Shown piece by piece: positions 51,598 to 62,001 of a DNA stretch of 64,000 bases. The stretch is from positions 372,001 to 436,000 of the forward strand of contig JBAJFE010000018.1 in the NCBI GenBank assembly GCA_037903355.1, read 5' to 3'. Below the pieces are notes generated by a model. The model saw only the letters and a program-made list of their open reading frames with translations. It was not told the DNA's origin and searched no databases. The DNA comes from Trichuris trichiura (Eukaryota > Nematoda > Enoplea > Trichinellida > Trichuridae). Position 1 is the first letter of the stretch, and each line of letters starts with the position of its first letter. The position numbers and the translations under genes are program-made.

Positions 51598-52080
51598 CTA
51601 ATACAGCGGCCAGCTGGCGTGAATGCCTGCAAATGGAAGCAACAAAGTGGGGTAGCAGGTCAACAATTGCCGCAACTTCTCTGGAACTCACTTAACCGAA
51701 TTTCACGCCGTACATCTGAGTGCTAACATGAGCAAACGCGCCGGCAACACCTCTTTTCTCGTACTCCTTCAAAAGTTGTTTAACTGCACGAAGCATTTGC
51801 ATTGGGAACACAGTTCTACTAGTTCAAGCGCCACATCTCATAGCAAGGTAGGAGCAGGAAAGATGGCTCGAATCAACGTATTTCATCTGACAAAACAGCT
51901 TTACTCAACTTGCATAGTTATCGAAGATTTCTCTTTCAGCAAGTTCTAGCTAGGAAGGCAGAACAACAATAGCTTTGCACCGAGCTCATTCTGCTTCGTA
52001 AAGACTTTTTATATATACCATGCAGTTATGAACTTCAATTAGGGGACTTGGCAGAGCCAGTGACATGACTTGTCCGTTTT
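51598..52080 (-). CDS. Spliced 3' part of an unidentified minus-strand gene
   Basis: Four segments (52080-52019, 51945-51905, 51815-51697, 51626-51598) join in phase with three introns of 70-89 bases. Splice sites are gatttag, ccttcctagctag, tagtag and ccatttgcag acceptors with GTATAT, GTAAAG and GTTAAG donors. The frame reads NGQVMSLALPSPLIEVHNCM, then NLLKEKSSITMQVETVFPMQ, a helical stretch MLRAVKQLLKEYEKRGVAGA and the end VKFGIHASWPLY before TAG. If it starts at 52099 it begins with ATG (MTFDDLENG). No family is recognised. Coding frames further upstream on the same strand (52347-52975) may belong to it, although the phase of the 52347 donor does not match 52080 directly. Confidence 0.5.
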
Positions 52081-52346
52081 CTAAATCATCGAATGTCATC
52101 AAAACGTGGGAATTCAAGTGGCACAGTTGAACACAGTGTAGTCAAGCTGTTAATGATCTGGCAAATGAGACAAAGTTTCGTAGTTTTTAAAAATATTCTT
52201 AGGCGATCATAGATACTTCCATTTCCGCCTTAGGGTACATCAAACCGTGAATTCACAAAGCTATATCTTCACTTAATGTAGCATTTTAAGTAAATAGATC
52301 GTTAGCCCATTTGGTCATACTTACAAAAGCTGTTAGTCATAAAGCC

Positions 52347-52975
52347 TTACTTGGTCAGCCGAAGAAGTCGCCCACGCCTGTCAGAGGTTACGTACGGCAT
52401 ATGCTGTGAAACATTATTGCGCTGCAGCTCCAAGAACAAGTTTACAGGAGTAGCAGTAGTCGACTTGAACCATGTGCCATGGCGACACGCGTCGGGCAAG
52501 TCAAAACAGGGTGATTTGTTTGCTCTGCGTAAGGGACAAGCAGACGTGTCCAGGCAACAACAGTATATTGTCACGGCAGCGCAAACTACTGCAGTCGGTC
52601 ATGTCAAAAGTGCACCTCTGGTGTGCGTCAGTTAAAACCGCCAGTCCGAAGCGACAATTTCCGATAATACAAAGCCACGTCAAATGCTTGGATTGCACGT
52701 GGTCAAGCAAATACAGCGCTTTCAGAAAGCGGCCACTTTTGTGAGTGCACAACGGTTGTTGGAATAACTAATGATGCGTTCGATGTCAGTGCTTGTGCAG
52801 GAACAAAGTAAAAGTCTCCTATTCGAATTTCAGGATAACAAGCGCGCGTGAAGTCAGCAAATGAAGCCGCATTCTCCTCTGGCCAATAGCAATGACATAA
52901 AGTTGAATGACCAGAACGTGACCTAACAGAAGAAGTGATGTGCATCTTGTTGGCCCAATAAAGTTGAGCACTCAT
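52347..52975 (-). CDS. Probable coding region of a minus-strand gene, frames unresolved
   Basis: Three minus-strand frames overlap in relay. The first follows a pyrimidine-rich acceptor (cttcttctgttag, exon from about 52922) and reads SRSGHSTLCHCYWPEENAAS and later IRIGDFYFVPAQALTSNASL. The last (after acceptor cttgtcccttacgcag) reads ANKSPCFDLPDACRHGTWFK and ends DRRGRLLRL at a GTAAGG donor at 52346. Composition is richer in G and C than the surroundings and residues are balanced, as in coding sequence. A frame change between the first and last parts implies either one small intron I could not place or a frameshift in a decayed copy. Product not recognised. Confidence 0.4.
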
Positions 52976-54195
52976 ATTCTGTCATGGCCTTTGCCGGTGG
53001 TTAAGTAGTTGTTATCACTGTTCCATGCTAAACTTCTCACATTTATTGAAGTATGAGATAATAAATTCGAAACGTACTTTCAATCATCGCTACCTGTCGT
53101 GTCTTCAAGCGCGAACGACGACAATAATTGATTGACCATTCAAAAGGATACTCTTTTTTTAGCACCATTAAGAACTACCTTGAGTTCTTCGGCTAAAACG
53201 AAAAAGTTTTGCCAACCACTGCGAGATCAGTTGGTTATGTTTTGATGACACGCTGTCGACTCAGTAAACAAGCAGTTTTACACAACTTTTTAATCAATTT
53301 TCAGTGATTAACTGCTACCCATTGATTTAACGATGCGTGTCGAAGTTGACGCCTTCGAATAAAAGTCGACTGACAAGGCGGAAAATTTTATTTGCCCCCA
53401 TTATCTTGCTTTACTCATCTGGGAAACACAACTTAGGTTAGTCAAGATAACGGATAATTTTATTCCGATTTAAGCTTTGATTTCCCAATGCATTCTGCAC
53501 TTTCGCTTTGAAAAGGCACAGACGAATTTTGCCCAGTGTCACCGCAACAAAATGAGTAAACAGAATTTCGTAATACGCGTACGTATGACGTGGAAAACTG
53601 GCGCCAATTGAGAGTTTAGTTTGCAAATGATATAATGCATTAATCTTGTACCACTATGAATATTGACATTTATAGGCCATTGCATGCAAACTGCGGCGCA
53701 GAATATGATACTACGGTTTCATCTTCCTATGAACATGATAGCATTAATACCTACCCTTGCACTAAATTTTCCTGGTTGGCCAGCAGGTCAACCGTATAAA
53801 CGTTTTTAAAAAGTTTACTGCACACCTTATCTCCTACACTGCAAGTTAACTCGAAGAGATTTCAAAGCACGATGACCTAAACGCTTTGAGATGATAGCAA
53901 ACTAACCCTCTCTTAGGCAAGTTAGATTACGTGTCTCAGGAAACGCATGGTCCTTTGTTCCAGTATATCCTATACGGAAATGCCGAGCATGCTAACGCTT
54001 AATCCAGAGAGTATTAATACGTAACGACAGCTGATTCTATAGGTAGCAAAGCTTCCTGCACTGTTGTAAGCCCATTTTCAGAGTCAGCCAAAAAGGGAGG
54101 AAGAACGTAAACGTTTCCAGCTATTCTACCATAACTGTCTGTGAAGGTTTACGTACCTGCCGCGAATACTTGTATTCCCAAAATTACTGCGAAAA
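52976..54195. other. Spacer, no supported gene
   Basis: Only short unsupported frames are seen. Confidence 0.4.
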
Positions 54196-54593
54196 TCAAT
54201 TTTGGCGCCACGCCGACAGGAGCAGCTTTTTTCTGAAATTCCCATTTTTGGCAAAAATTCTCTGACAGTAGGTGCAGTTAAACTTTGTCCTTGCGGGACT
54301 AGCATCATCAGTGCTAAAAAGCGTAGAATCTAGAATGGGTATCGCATCAAATATAAGTATTCTTAAAAGCTGCAAAAAATGTGAAACAAGTACACTAGCA
54401 GCTTGAAAAACGTTTTCAACCTAGTTGAGACAAAATACTCGTTTCTAAAATTCAATAACTACAAAAGGTATACACCGTGTATCTGTAGCTAGTAACAGTT
54501 GTTCACCTAAGACTTACTGAACGTTAAAGTGAAGATCCGCACAAGCCCAGAAAACCTTTTGCATGTATGTCAAAAACTTCTTGGGTGGGATAT
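54196..54593 (-). CDS. Possible 3' end of a zinc-finger-like gene
   Basis: Two exons, 54593-54518 and 54313-54196, have acceptors taattag and cgctttttag, a GTAAGT donor, and matching phase (2 to 2). The joined frame reads PPKKFLTYMQKVFWACADLH, then FNCTYCQRIFAKNGNFRKK, and ends SAWRQN before TGA. The second exon has the first half of a C2H2 zinc finger (F-x-C-x2-C-x3-F-x5-F), but the two His expected after it are missing; Lys stands where the first should be. It may be a degenerate finger, a chance match, or a finger lost by mutation. Upstream exons are not certain: an open stretch ending at a GTAAGT donor at about 57268 has the required phase 1. Confidence 0.4.
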
Positions 54594-55176
54594 CTAATTA
54601 AAGCTTGGATTTGCATACAAGTAGTAGCTTTAATTGCCACACGAATTGTACAACTCCTACCATCATCACACAGTTCCTCAAAAATGCTGAAGCACGCATA
54701 ATGCACGGCTTATTGAACTTATGTGTCGTTTCATTTCTTGCAGCTACTAGCAGCAAACACTAATTTCCATTATGTCAACAGTGCGGCCAATGAAGAGGTG
54801 AAGTATTATCAACAAAAGGCAAATTATTAGCGTGTACTGAGCATGCTTGCAAGTCTGCTATTCCGAATTCAACATGTTCACTTTTCAGTGGTCCGAAATG
54901 CAAAAGACGCAAAATATTACGCAAGCACGTATCGCGGCTCCTTATGTTTTTGAAAAGAGCCCATTTCAAAGTTGGTCAGCCTTTAGGCAAGGCACTGCTT
55001 ACGGTCTGCAGCATCAAATTCCATTTCCAAAAAGCTTAATTCCTTACGCATTTTTCACCCTAGGTATATAAAAAAACGCTTTACACCAAAAGAAATTCCA
55101 TCATCAGTGGTGACAATGGTGTTGAGGTTAGCGAGGTATGGAATGCGCTAGTTAATTAAATCCAATGCAACGCCTT
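54594..55176. other. Spacer, no decided gene
   Basis: Opposed open frames at 54775-54969 (-) and 54847-55071 (+) overlap; neither shows a domain or paired splice sites. Confidence 0.35.
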
Positions 55177-55345
55177 ACCGAACTAATTCGCACCCATCGT
55201 TACAATGCGCCTATGTAACCACTTTGCCGAATAAACGCATCCTCCCTTACACCGCTGACGACGGAACAAGAGCAGTTCCGGAACGTACGGCAATGAACTG
55301 TTCTGTGTTTTCTCTCGAACAATTTGCTCCTGTATTCGCTCGTAG
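55177..55345 (+). repeat. Dispersed repeat, copy 2
   Basis: Diverged copy, same orientation, of the sequence at 21396-21550; the longest clearly shared block is GCTGACGACGGAACAAGA followed closely by CAGT. It ends shortly before the inverted-repeat element that begins near 55491. Confidence 0.55.
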
Positions 55346-55490
55346 GGCACTTTGAAGTTTACTTACAGATACACCAAACAGGCCAAAGCCGTGAAGCGAA
55401 GATCAACTATTAAATCACAAAAATCTATTACTTGACACCCGGTTTTCCGAAATACTTAATAATTACGGAAAACGTACAAACCTTTTTTTG

Positions 55491-55783
55491 TATACTTACA
55501 CACACAAACTCGAGGTCTTCTGTGCTTTCGGAACCTAGCACACTCCGTTTTCAACGATCACAAATACAGGCCCTATGTAATAGCTTCAATTTCAGGCAAT
55601 CGAAATTCGACTTTTTAGGTATTATTAATTTTGCCAACTCACCTCGGACTAAGTAACTAACCTGGCCTACCCCTAAACCACTGACCTCATTTCGCATGCG
55701 GTCTGTATTTGCGATCTTTGAGAATGGAGTGCGCTAGGTTCCGAAGACGCCGGAGACTTGGAATCTGTGTGTAAGTACACAAC
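55491..55783. mobile_element. MITE-like inverted-repeat element
   Basis: Left arm about 55491-55576 and right arm about 55695-55783 are reverse complements with mismatches. Shared blocks include TTCGGAACCTAGC.CACTCC, GATC.CAAATACAG and GTA.ACTTACACACA. The centre of ~120 bases has no coding frame. A non-autonomous DNA element is the simplest reading; target duplication was not resolved. Confidence 0.7.
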
Positions 55784-55839
55784 AAGTGATTTGCACGTTT
55801 TTCGCATACGTTAAATATATGAAATAAGATTGACGAAAC

Positions 55840-56035
55840 AGCTAAAAGGTTTAGAAGGCAAGAATAGACAAAGAAGCAAAACTGAAGAAACGAAAACAAA
55901 AAAGAAGGCAAAAAGAGAAGAGATTAAAGAGGAGAAAAAGGAAAGAAAAAGATAAATAGAGAGAATACACAAAAAGAAAATAAATAAGTGATAAGAACTA
56001 GAAAAAAAGGAAAAAAGAGAATATAAAAGTGGACA
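55840..56035. repeat. Polypurine (A/G) tract of about 200 bases
   Basis: The + strand is almost only A and G with scattered T and C (runs such as aagaaggcaaaaagagaagag). It gives false hydrophobic minus-strand frames. It follows directly after the inverted-repeat element. Confidence 0.85.
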
Positions 56036-56747
56036 CAAAATGTAATAAGAAAAACTGAGCGTTGCGCCGGTTTTTAAAAGTGGACTGTATAATGTGGTGC
56101 AGCTTCAAACAACCAACGCTCAAGGGGAATCTGTAAAACTGCCCCAATAGTCGCCAGCAGAGAGTCGTCGTTTCGAAAGTGCAACAGTTTACTGTCTCAA
56201 ACGAACGCAAACGACTGCTCACGAACCGCCAACACATAGCCAAGAATTCAAACCGTAGTTACAACCTGGTATGCAGATAAATACATTCCGCGTTATCGAC
56301 GAGGGACGTAACAGAACCGTTACGCATATGAAGACAGAAACACACGCAATTATACTCTCCACTCTTTAAAAGATAATGTGAAAACCGATTGCGCCGGTTT
56401 GGCTGTGTCGCTGTTTGATGGAAGCTTTTCTTTTGCATATCTTGTATTTGAAGCATATCTTAATGATTGAGTGGTGCTTAAATTAAAAATCAAGTCAAAG
56501 AAGCAAAAACGGCCCACATACATACCCAGGTTGATGCCACTTCCATTCGCAATATCATATTGATCACACTATCCTAGAGAAAAGTAGAATTGTATGAAAT
56601 TTAAGTGACACTGCAAACCTAAGTGAACTAAGAAGCTTAAATGGAACAGGTTTTCCATAATGGCGGAGAACTCACTTGGAGTAAAATAGTGTGAAAAACT
56701 TCTCTTGACCCCCAACCGCTCCTCTTGAAAATATCATTTCTTAGTCT

Positions 56748-56942
56748 TTAAACCTTGAGCTTCTTGGCGTAAACCTCAATGTTCCATGAACCGGAGCCAA
56801 CGCAGCAGCAGGCGGTCCGTTTCGAGGTTGGGAAGTGCGGAAGCTTCCACTTCAGCAGATCTGAATATCTAAAATAACGCATCACACAATCTGGACTTAT
56901 GACAGCGAGCACGGCGCAATCCCTTTCGTGAAAATCTCTTGT
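56748..56942 (-). CDS. Possible terminal coding exon, minus strand
   Basis: A 65-codon frame follows an acceptor (ctaaaacag) and ends with TAA. It reads TRDFHERDCAVLAVISPDCV, then KLPHFPTSKRTACCCVGSGS and ends VYAKKLKV. It is Cys-rich and has normal residue use, but no family is recognised. A second possible frame in the same DNA, from acceptor gttattttag at about 56868, reads ALPNLETDRLLLRWLRFMEH before a stop. Only one can be right. No partner exon with agreeing phase 0 was found. Confidence 0.3.
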   Translation of the reverse strand, partial: TRDFHERDCAVLAVISPDCVMRYFRYSDLLKWKLPHFPTSKRTACCCVGSGSWNIEVYAKKLKV

Positions 56943-58075
56943 CTGTTTTAGTAAGCCTTTTATTAGCTTAATTGGAATAAACATAAAGTTGGCGTAAAAG
57001 AAATAGCATGAAAGTGGGAAGTTGTTACTGAAGGAATTATAAGTTCAAAAAACACAATACACTTAACAAAGCTCAGCTTTTTGAACAGCGTTTATCGCTC
57101 TAAGCAACCGCATTTTTAAACCGCTCAATGCATAATGCCGAAAGAAATCGAACAACAGTTATGAACTGTTTGATTTCAGACAAAACGCTTGGAGCGCACG
57201 CTTCTACTGGAATGTGAAGTTAAATTTGAATTAAAGCTCAACTTTATGTAAGCAAAAGGAACTTACCGTTTATATCGTAGTCGGTTCGGCTGTCAGATGC
57301 ATCCCGAACGCGATTAGACGAAAATGCGTCAGGACATCCGTTCGTTTTCAGCGTCTCTCGAACACCAGACCGCAGCGTCGAATATCGTCACATACAATGA
57401 TTAATCACTACATTACAGTAACAGTTAGCCTTTAACAACCTGAGAATCACTTTAATTCACACTTTAAAGCAAGACATATGGCGCGACTAGCGAATGAAAA
57501 ACTTTATTGCCTTTAGCTAAGACACAAAAACCGCTCAAGAACAGCCATACAAGCGTCTGGTGGTCACGCCGAGCGGTTCAGACCATAATCAAAACCTGAC
57601 ATGCACCTAAGCTCAGGGTCACTCCTACAAATGGCGTAACAATCCTCCCTTTTTGTTTTCTTTTCTGTGTTAATCCGAGCTAAACTTCCACGAAAACAAA
57701 ATCAGTGGTTTAGAAAGAATAGAGACACGTCAATAACTGCTCGTTTGTTGCTCTTGTTGTTTTCATAATGCATGTTGCGACAAGGGGTGCAGCCAACGTT
57801 TCTACTTTTGCCTCCCTTCTTACTTTGTTAAAACGTTCTACTCGTCAGTACGTGCATTCCAGTTTGGCAGACATGATTACCGCATACCACAGTTGACTAT
57901 GTCAAAATGAGAATCATAAAGACGTGTGGACTATACTTCTAGCCTCAATGTTTAAACAATGAAAGGTGTTTCAACAAAAGTGCTACATAAACGCTGTTTT
58001 GTTCGCTGTTGTAAGTACGACAGCGATTCATCTTGAAAGGAGCATTTACAACTCACTGTCTTCTCGTTTTCTGGA
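56943..58075. other. Spacer with one exon-like stretch
   Basis: At about 57268-57370 on the minus strand an open stretch (LKTNGCPDAFSSNRVRDASD) ends at a GTAAGT donor in phase 1, but no acceptor or start codon opens it. Otherwise nothing is supported. Confidence 0.3.
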
Positions 58076-58120
58076 ATGTTCCTTATAAGGATCTATTTGA
58101 CAATTCTTTTTCTGTGCTCA
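58076..58120 (+). CDS. Possible signal-peptide exon of the CX3C-repeat gene
   Basis: ATG at 58076 opens MFLIRIYLTILFLCS, a basic-then-hydrophobic signal-sequence core, ending at a consensus GTAAGT donor in phase 0. It lies about 1 kb upstream of the CX3C exons on the same strand. The next firm exon needs one carried-over base, so a further small exon would be missing, or this exon is unrelated. Confidence 0.35.
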
Positions 58121-59097
58121 GTAAGTCATGGATATCCACATGGCAAAATTTTTTAACGTTCTTCGTTTTCGAATGTCTTTAGCTGGACAGCGGTGGGTGG
58201 CTATGGCTGTTCACCGACCAAAGCATTTTAATAGTTACTGCTGATCGATCTTTTCGGCCTTTATTAACCTGACAGGTCAACAACATAAGAATATGACTGC
58301 ATGCATGAACGCTAATAGTATTAAAATAACAATGGAAAACCAGTCCTTATTAATTGCCAGATATTTTAGCAGTTCGTGAACAAGTGACGTCGGCAAAAAT
58401 CCAATGCTTGCCATTAGTAGCTCTTTGTCGAAATTATTCGATAAAAATGGATCTATATAAAGCCTTTACTTTTCGTTTAATGTACTCTATTTTTGGTCAA
58501 GAAATGTTGTAAGGTTTTATAGGGATTGTCAAAGGTAAAATAGGCAATTAGCTGCGCCTATGCTGTAGGTGTTAGTCATGTCATTGTGCCCAGCCATGCA
58601 GAGCTAAGCACGATTCAACCATAATGTTTAGTACGGCCAATGAACAGAATCCTAAAAGAAGTTGCTGCAGCTAAGATTCCAATGATTCATGACTTGATTT
58701 TGTGTTTAAACACACGCATGCAAGCTGCCATTTTAACGCATTTACTTCGTGCCTGAGACCAGTATATTTCGGTTGACAAACGAGTCAAGAGCATACGATC
58801 GATCGTATTAACAATAATAGTAGCATAGCTTAACATGCTGGGAAGACAAAAAACGTGTTTCAATGAAGCACGTCTTATAAGTATAGAATAATTAACTATC
58901 TTCATATTTACCAGGGATCACTGCCAACACAAGAAATATCCATTCCTGATAGTTTATTTTCGCTACTGATTAAGGCAACAAAAGCTTATTTTACTAATTT
59001 CCCCTTTTAGATATGGTACTCTTCCGATTCCATGATTTTAAACTGCCCTGGTAAAACCACATTTCCCACTGGCTTTTCTATTTATCAACCTGTTTAG

Positions 59098-62001
59098 TAA
59101 CGGAAGATGAGCAGATGGACGCAGATGACGTTAAAGAATATCTGAAGCTCAAATGTGACAAAAAATGTAAAACGTATAAGCGGCGATTGTATCCTGGTCA
59201 AGTACTGGACATGGACAGTTTCGATTTATTTGAACTGTATGACAACTGCTTCAGAAACTGTGTAAACTCTACCGTAAGTTTTCATCTTTATAATACAGGA
59301 AAACATGTTAGCTAATTAGACATGTCTGAACTAAACGCGAATTCAATACGCTCCACTTGATCAGAGATATGGTTTCTGCGCTTCTGAACTGGTGTCGCGG
59401 TTGCGTTTGCCCTTACTATAAAGAACTCACTTGAGGAGATATGTTAATACTTTAGTAATTTATGGAAAAGAATAATTAATGCTTTACAAATGAGTTCTAA
59501 TTTGAAAATTGGATGTCTACCAACGGACACATGTTTGGATGATAAAATTACGATGTGAGTCCGTTTAGCGAAGTGGTGCAATGGAAATGAATATCAGAGC
59601 TTTTGGAACCTCCATTCTGTTTTTAGCGAAAGGCGATGGTTGTCACACCTCGAGACAGCCATTATCTTTCGAATTTTGCATGAGAAGAGTTGCACTTTCA
59701 CCAACTGCCAATGCAGGATTTAAATTGAGTTATTTCATCTCCTTACTTTCAGTTTATGAAGAATATTTTGTTGAACAAATTAGCTCACGTGAGGTAAGAA
59801 TACATTCAACTTATCTATCAGGCCGTTCTGCATTTATTTTCGCGTTTGAAAATAACTTCTAATGACAAGATAAAAGAAAGAAATTTTCCATGCTTTTTCG
59901 CGCACTGGCAGTGCTAGGCGTTCAAGACAAATGGTCACACTAGGAAAGGATAAGCTTTTGTGTTGCAATCTTCAAATGAAGACCGCACAGTTTTCAAAAG
60001 TTTGAGCTTTAACTAATCCTTCATTCCCTAAGGGTTTGTTTACTTAACACAGAGATGAAACATAGAATGTTCTGGAAACTATGCAGATTAAGAAGGCTCG
60101 CGAAGGACGGTTCGTAGTTCAAACTATTAATACTTTCCTGACGTTCTCACACACATCCATGAATGGAAATTAACTAAAGCATTGTATAGCAATGGTGAAA
60201 ACTGGCACAGCCTTCCTTGCACTGGAACCAACCGGAACGAACTAGAGTCAATTCGTTTAGGTTAGCAAACTTCGACAGGCAGCACCAGTTAAGAAACAGA
60301 AAGGAGCGCTTTCACCAAAAGAAAAAAAAATGCAGTCTTGTTCACGTTTGTGTGCCAAAGCTAACAAAGCGCAGACCAATGACGTTAGCAACAATGAGAG
60401 CACAGAGGAAAGTACCCAAGATGAGTGCATCGCTCAGTGCAAAAAGGGTGTGGTAAGAAGCATTGCTCATATTTATGGGTAACATTCACAGCGAGTGCAA
60501 GACAGAGAGTTAGAAATGATTATTTAACTTACAAAACTGCTTTCCAGTGGTACCATCAAGTCTGGTTCAAGCGAATTGCGTTTTTTCTACAGTCTAATGC
60601 AACGTGTGGTTTCATGGATATTTAAAAGTTAAACTGATCTTCAAGGCAGGGATAAATATAAGGACGGAGCGCAATCTGGGAAAACATTCCACAATAATTT
60701 TCTGAATCTATAAATGTGTAGCTGCTGTACGCAAAACCAATTATTAAGAATTAGCCTAAATAGCTTACCTAAAATCTATTTCTTAGTGAAAGTTAAATAT
60801 ACGGGTAGAAGACGATCGTTCAAGCTAGCTTTAGTGTCAGTGCAAGCAGATATGGAGAGAATGGTGATTTCTTATTCCCTGAATGTACAGCTGATGCACA
60901 GAGCAGGAGAGAACCGTACCTTGTTTAGACACTCATCTCAAGCAAGGACTGCTGCAGCTTTTAGAATTTCAGGAACTCATTGCCAACGGTACTGTTTGGA
61001 CAATGTTTTTTCCAGTAAAGGTACCTAAAGTAAGTCTACTATTCAAACGCATGACGAAGTGTTGCATATAAAGCCCTCAGAAAATTCGGTTGCGCAGCTT
61101 AATGTGCAAAAGGCATAGCGCTTTAATGAAAATAAACCAGTGAAGTGACGGATATGAATGGCACGTAAATGAGCAAACTAAATACCAATAACGAGACAGA
61201 ACAATACCACAGCATGAATGAAGACGTACGTTTAGCTCAACTTTGCAGCGTGCCAGATTGTGTTAAACTAATAACCACCTTAAATGGTTACGCCTGAAAA
61301 TTAGCATGTACATTATCTAGCAGTAAGCAAGCTTCGTTAGTTGTTTGAAAAATTTGAAATAAACAAGGAAAAAAATCAAAGTGTAAATGTTTCTCATATT
61401 GCAGGACGACAGAGTTTCTGAGCTCTTTAAACTAGCATAGCCACTATGATCTGTATATGTTCACGTGTTATGCAAGGACATCTAATTAGCGCCTACAGAA
61501 AGAAACAAGCCAGATACGAAGCTTAACTGAAGGGATTATTGTCACGTGCTTTCGCAGTACGTATCCTGCCTTTACATTTAACTTCAACTTACTTTTTAGG
61601 GAATTGATAAAAAAATCCTCGGGCAGATTAAAAAACAAAGGTCAATTTTGGAAGAACAGGCTAAATATTTCACTGAAGCTTATTGTACCGAAGATACATT
61701 GACTGCTCGTCTAGGCGAAAAGAAAATTAAAAAAAGGGAAATACGCGAAATGCAAAAGAAATGCAAAAGTGCCGTGAAAAAATTATGGGTAAGGAAGCCT
61801 TAGTGTATTGCATGTACTTAAGCAAGAATGCATTTTCACCTGTAACTATGAGAGCTCCCATAAGAACGTGTTGTGCACTTAATGCCCTAGCTGATCGTTA
61901 TTTTGATACGGTTAAACCTCATACAAAGAAATCCTTTACCTAACATCATTACATTTTAGGAGCGTGAACCATTTTTCTGTTTGCTGTATGCGGTACTATA
62001 G
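59098..62001 (+). CDS. Unrecognised protein with tandem CX3C…CX3C units, probably secreted
   Basis: Exons 59098-59273, 60336-60452, 60958-61029 (or from 60907), 61600-61788 and 61960-62001 have good donors (GTAAGT, GTAAGA, GTAAGT, GTAAGG) and all internal junctions are phase 0. Exon 1 has CDKKC, 26 residues, CFRNC; exon 2 has CSRLC, 24 residues, CIAQC, so each of the first two exons encodes one CX3C-X(24-26)-CX3C unit. Exon 3 is hydrophobic (LLEFQELIANGTVWTMFFPV). Exon 4 is Lys-rich and helical (GIDKKILGQIKKQRSILEEQ … EMQKKCKS). The last short exon ends EREPFFCLLYAVL before TAG. The twin CX3C spacing suggests helical hairpins held by two disulfides, as in alpha-hairpinins; small Tim proteins use similar motifs but with shorter spacing. 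A signal-peptide exon may lie at 58076. Function is unknown. Exons 1, 2 and 4 are best supported. Confidence 0.6.

Noticed and set aside
55811..56038. Very hydrophobic minus-strand frame
   Set aside because: It is the translation of the polypurine tract's complement (Phe/Leu/Ser only), a composition artefact.
60714..60957. Long frame in the intron of the CX3C gene as an exon in its own frame
   Set aside because: A different frame (60958-61029, phase 0 at both ends, GTAAGT donor) fits the gene better.
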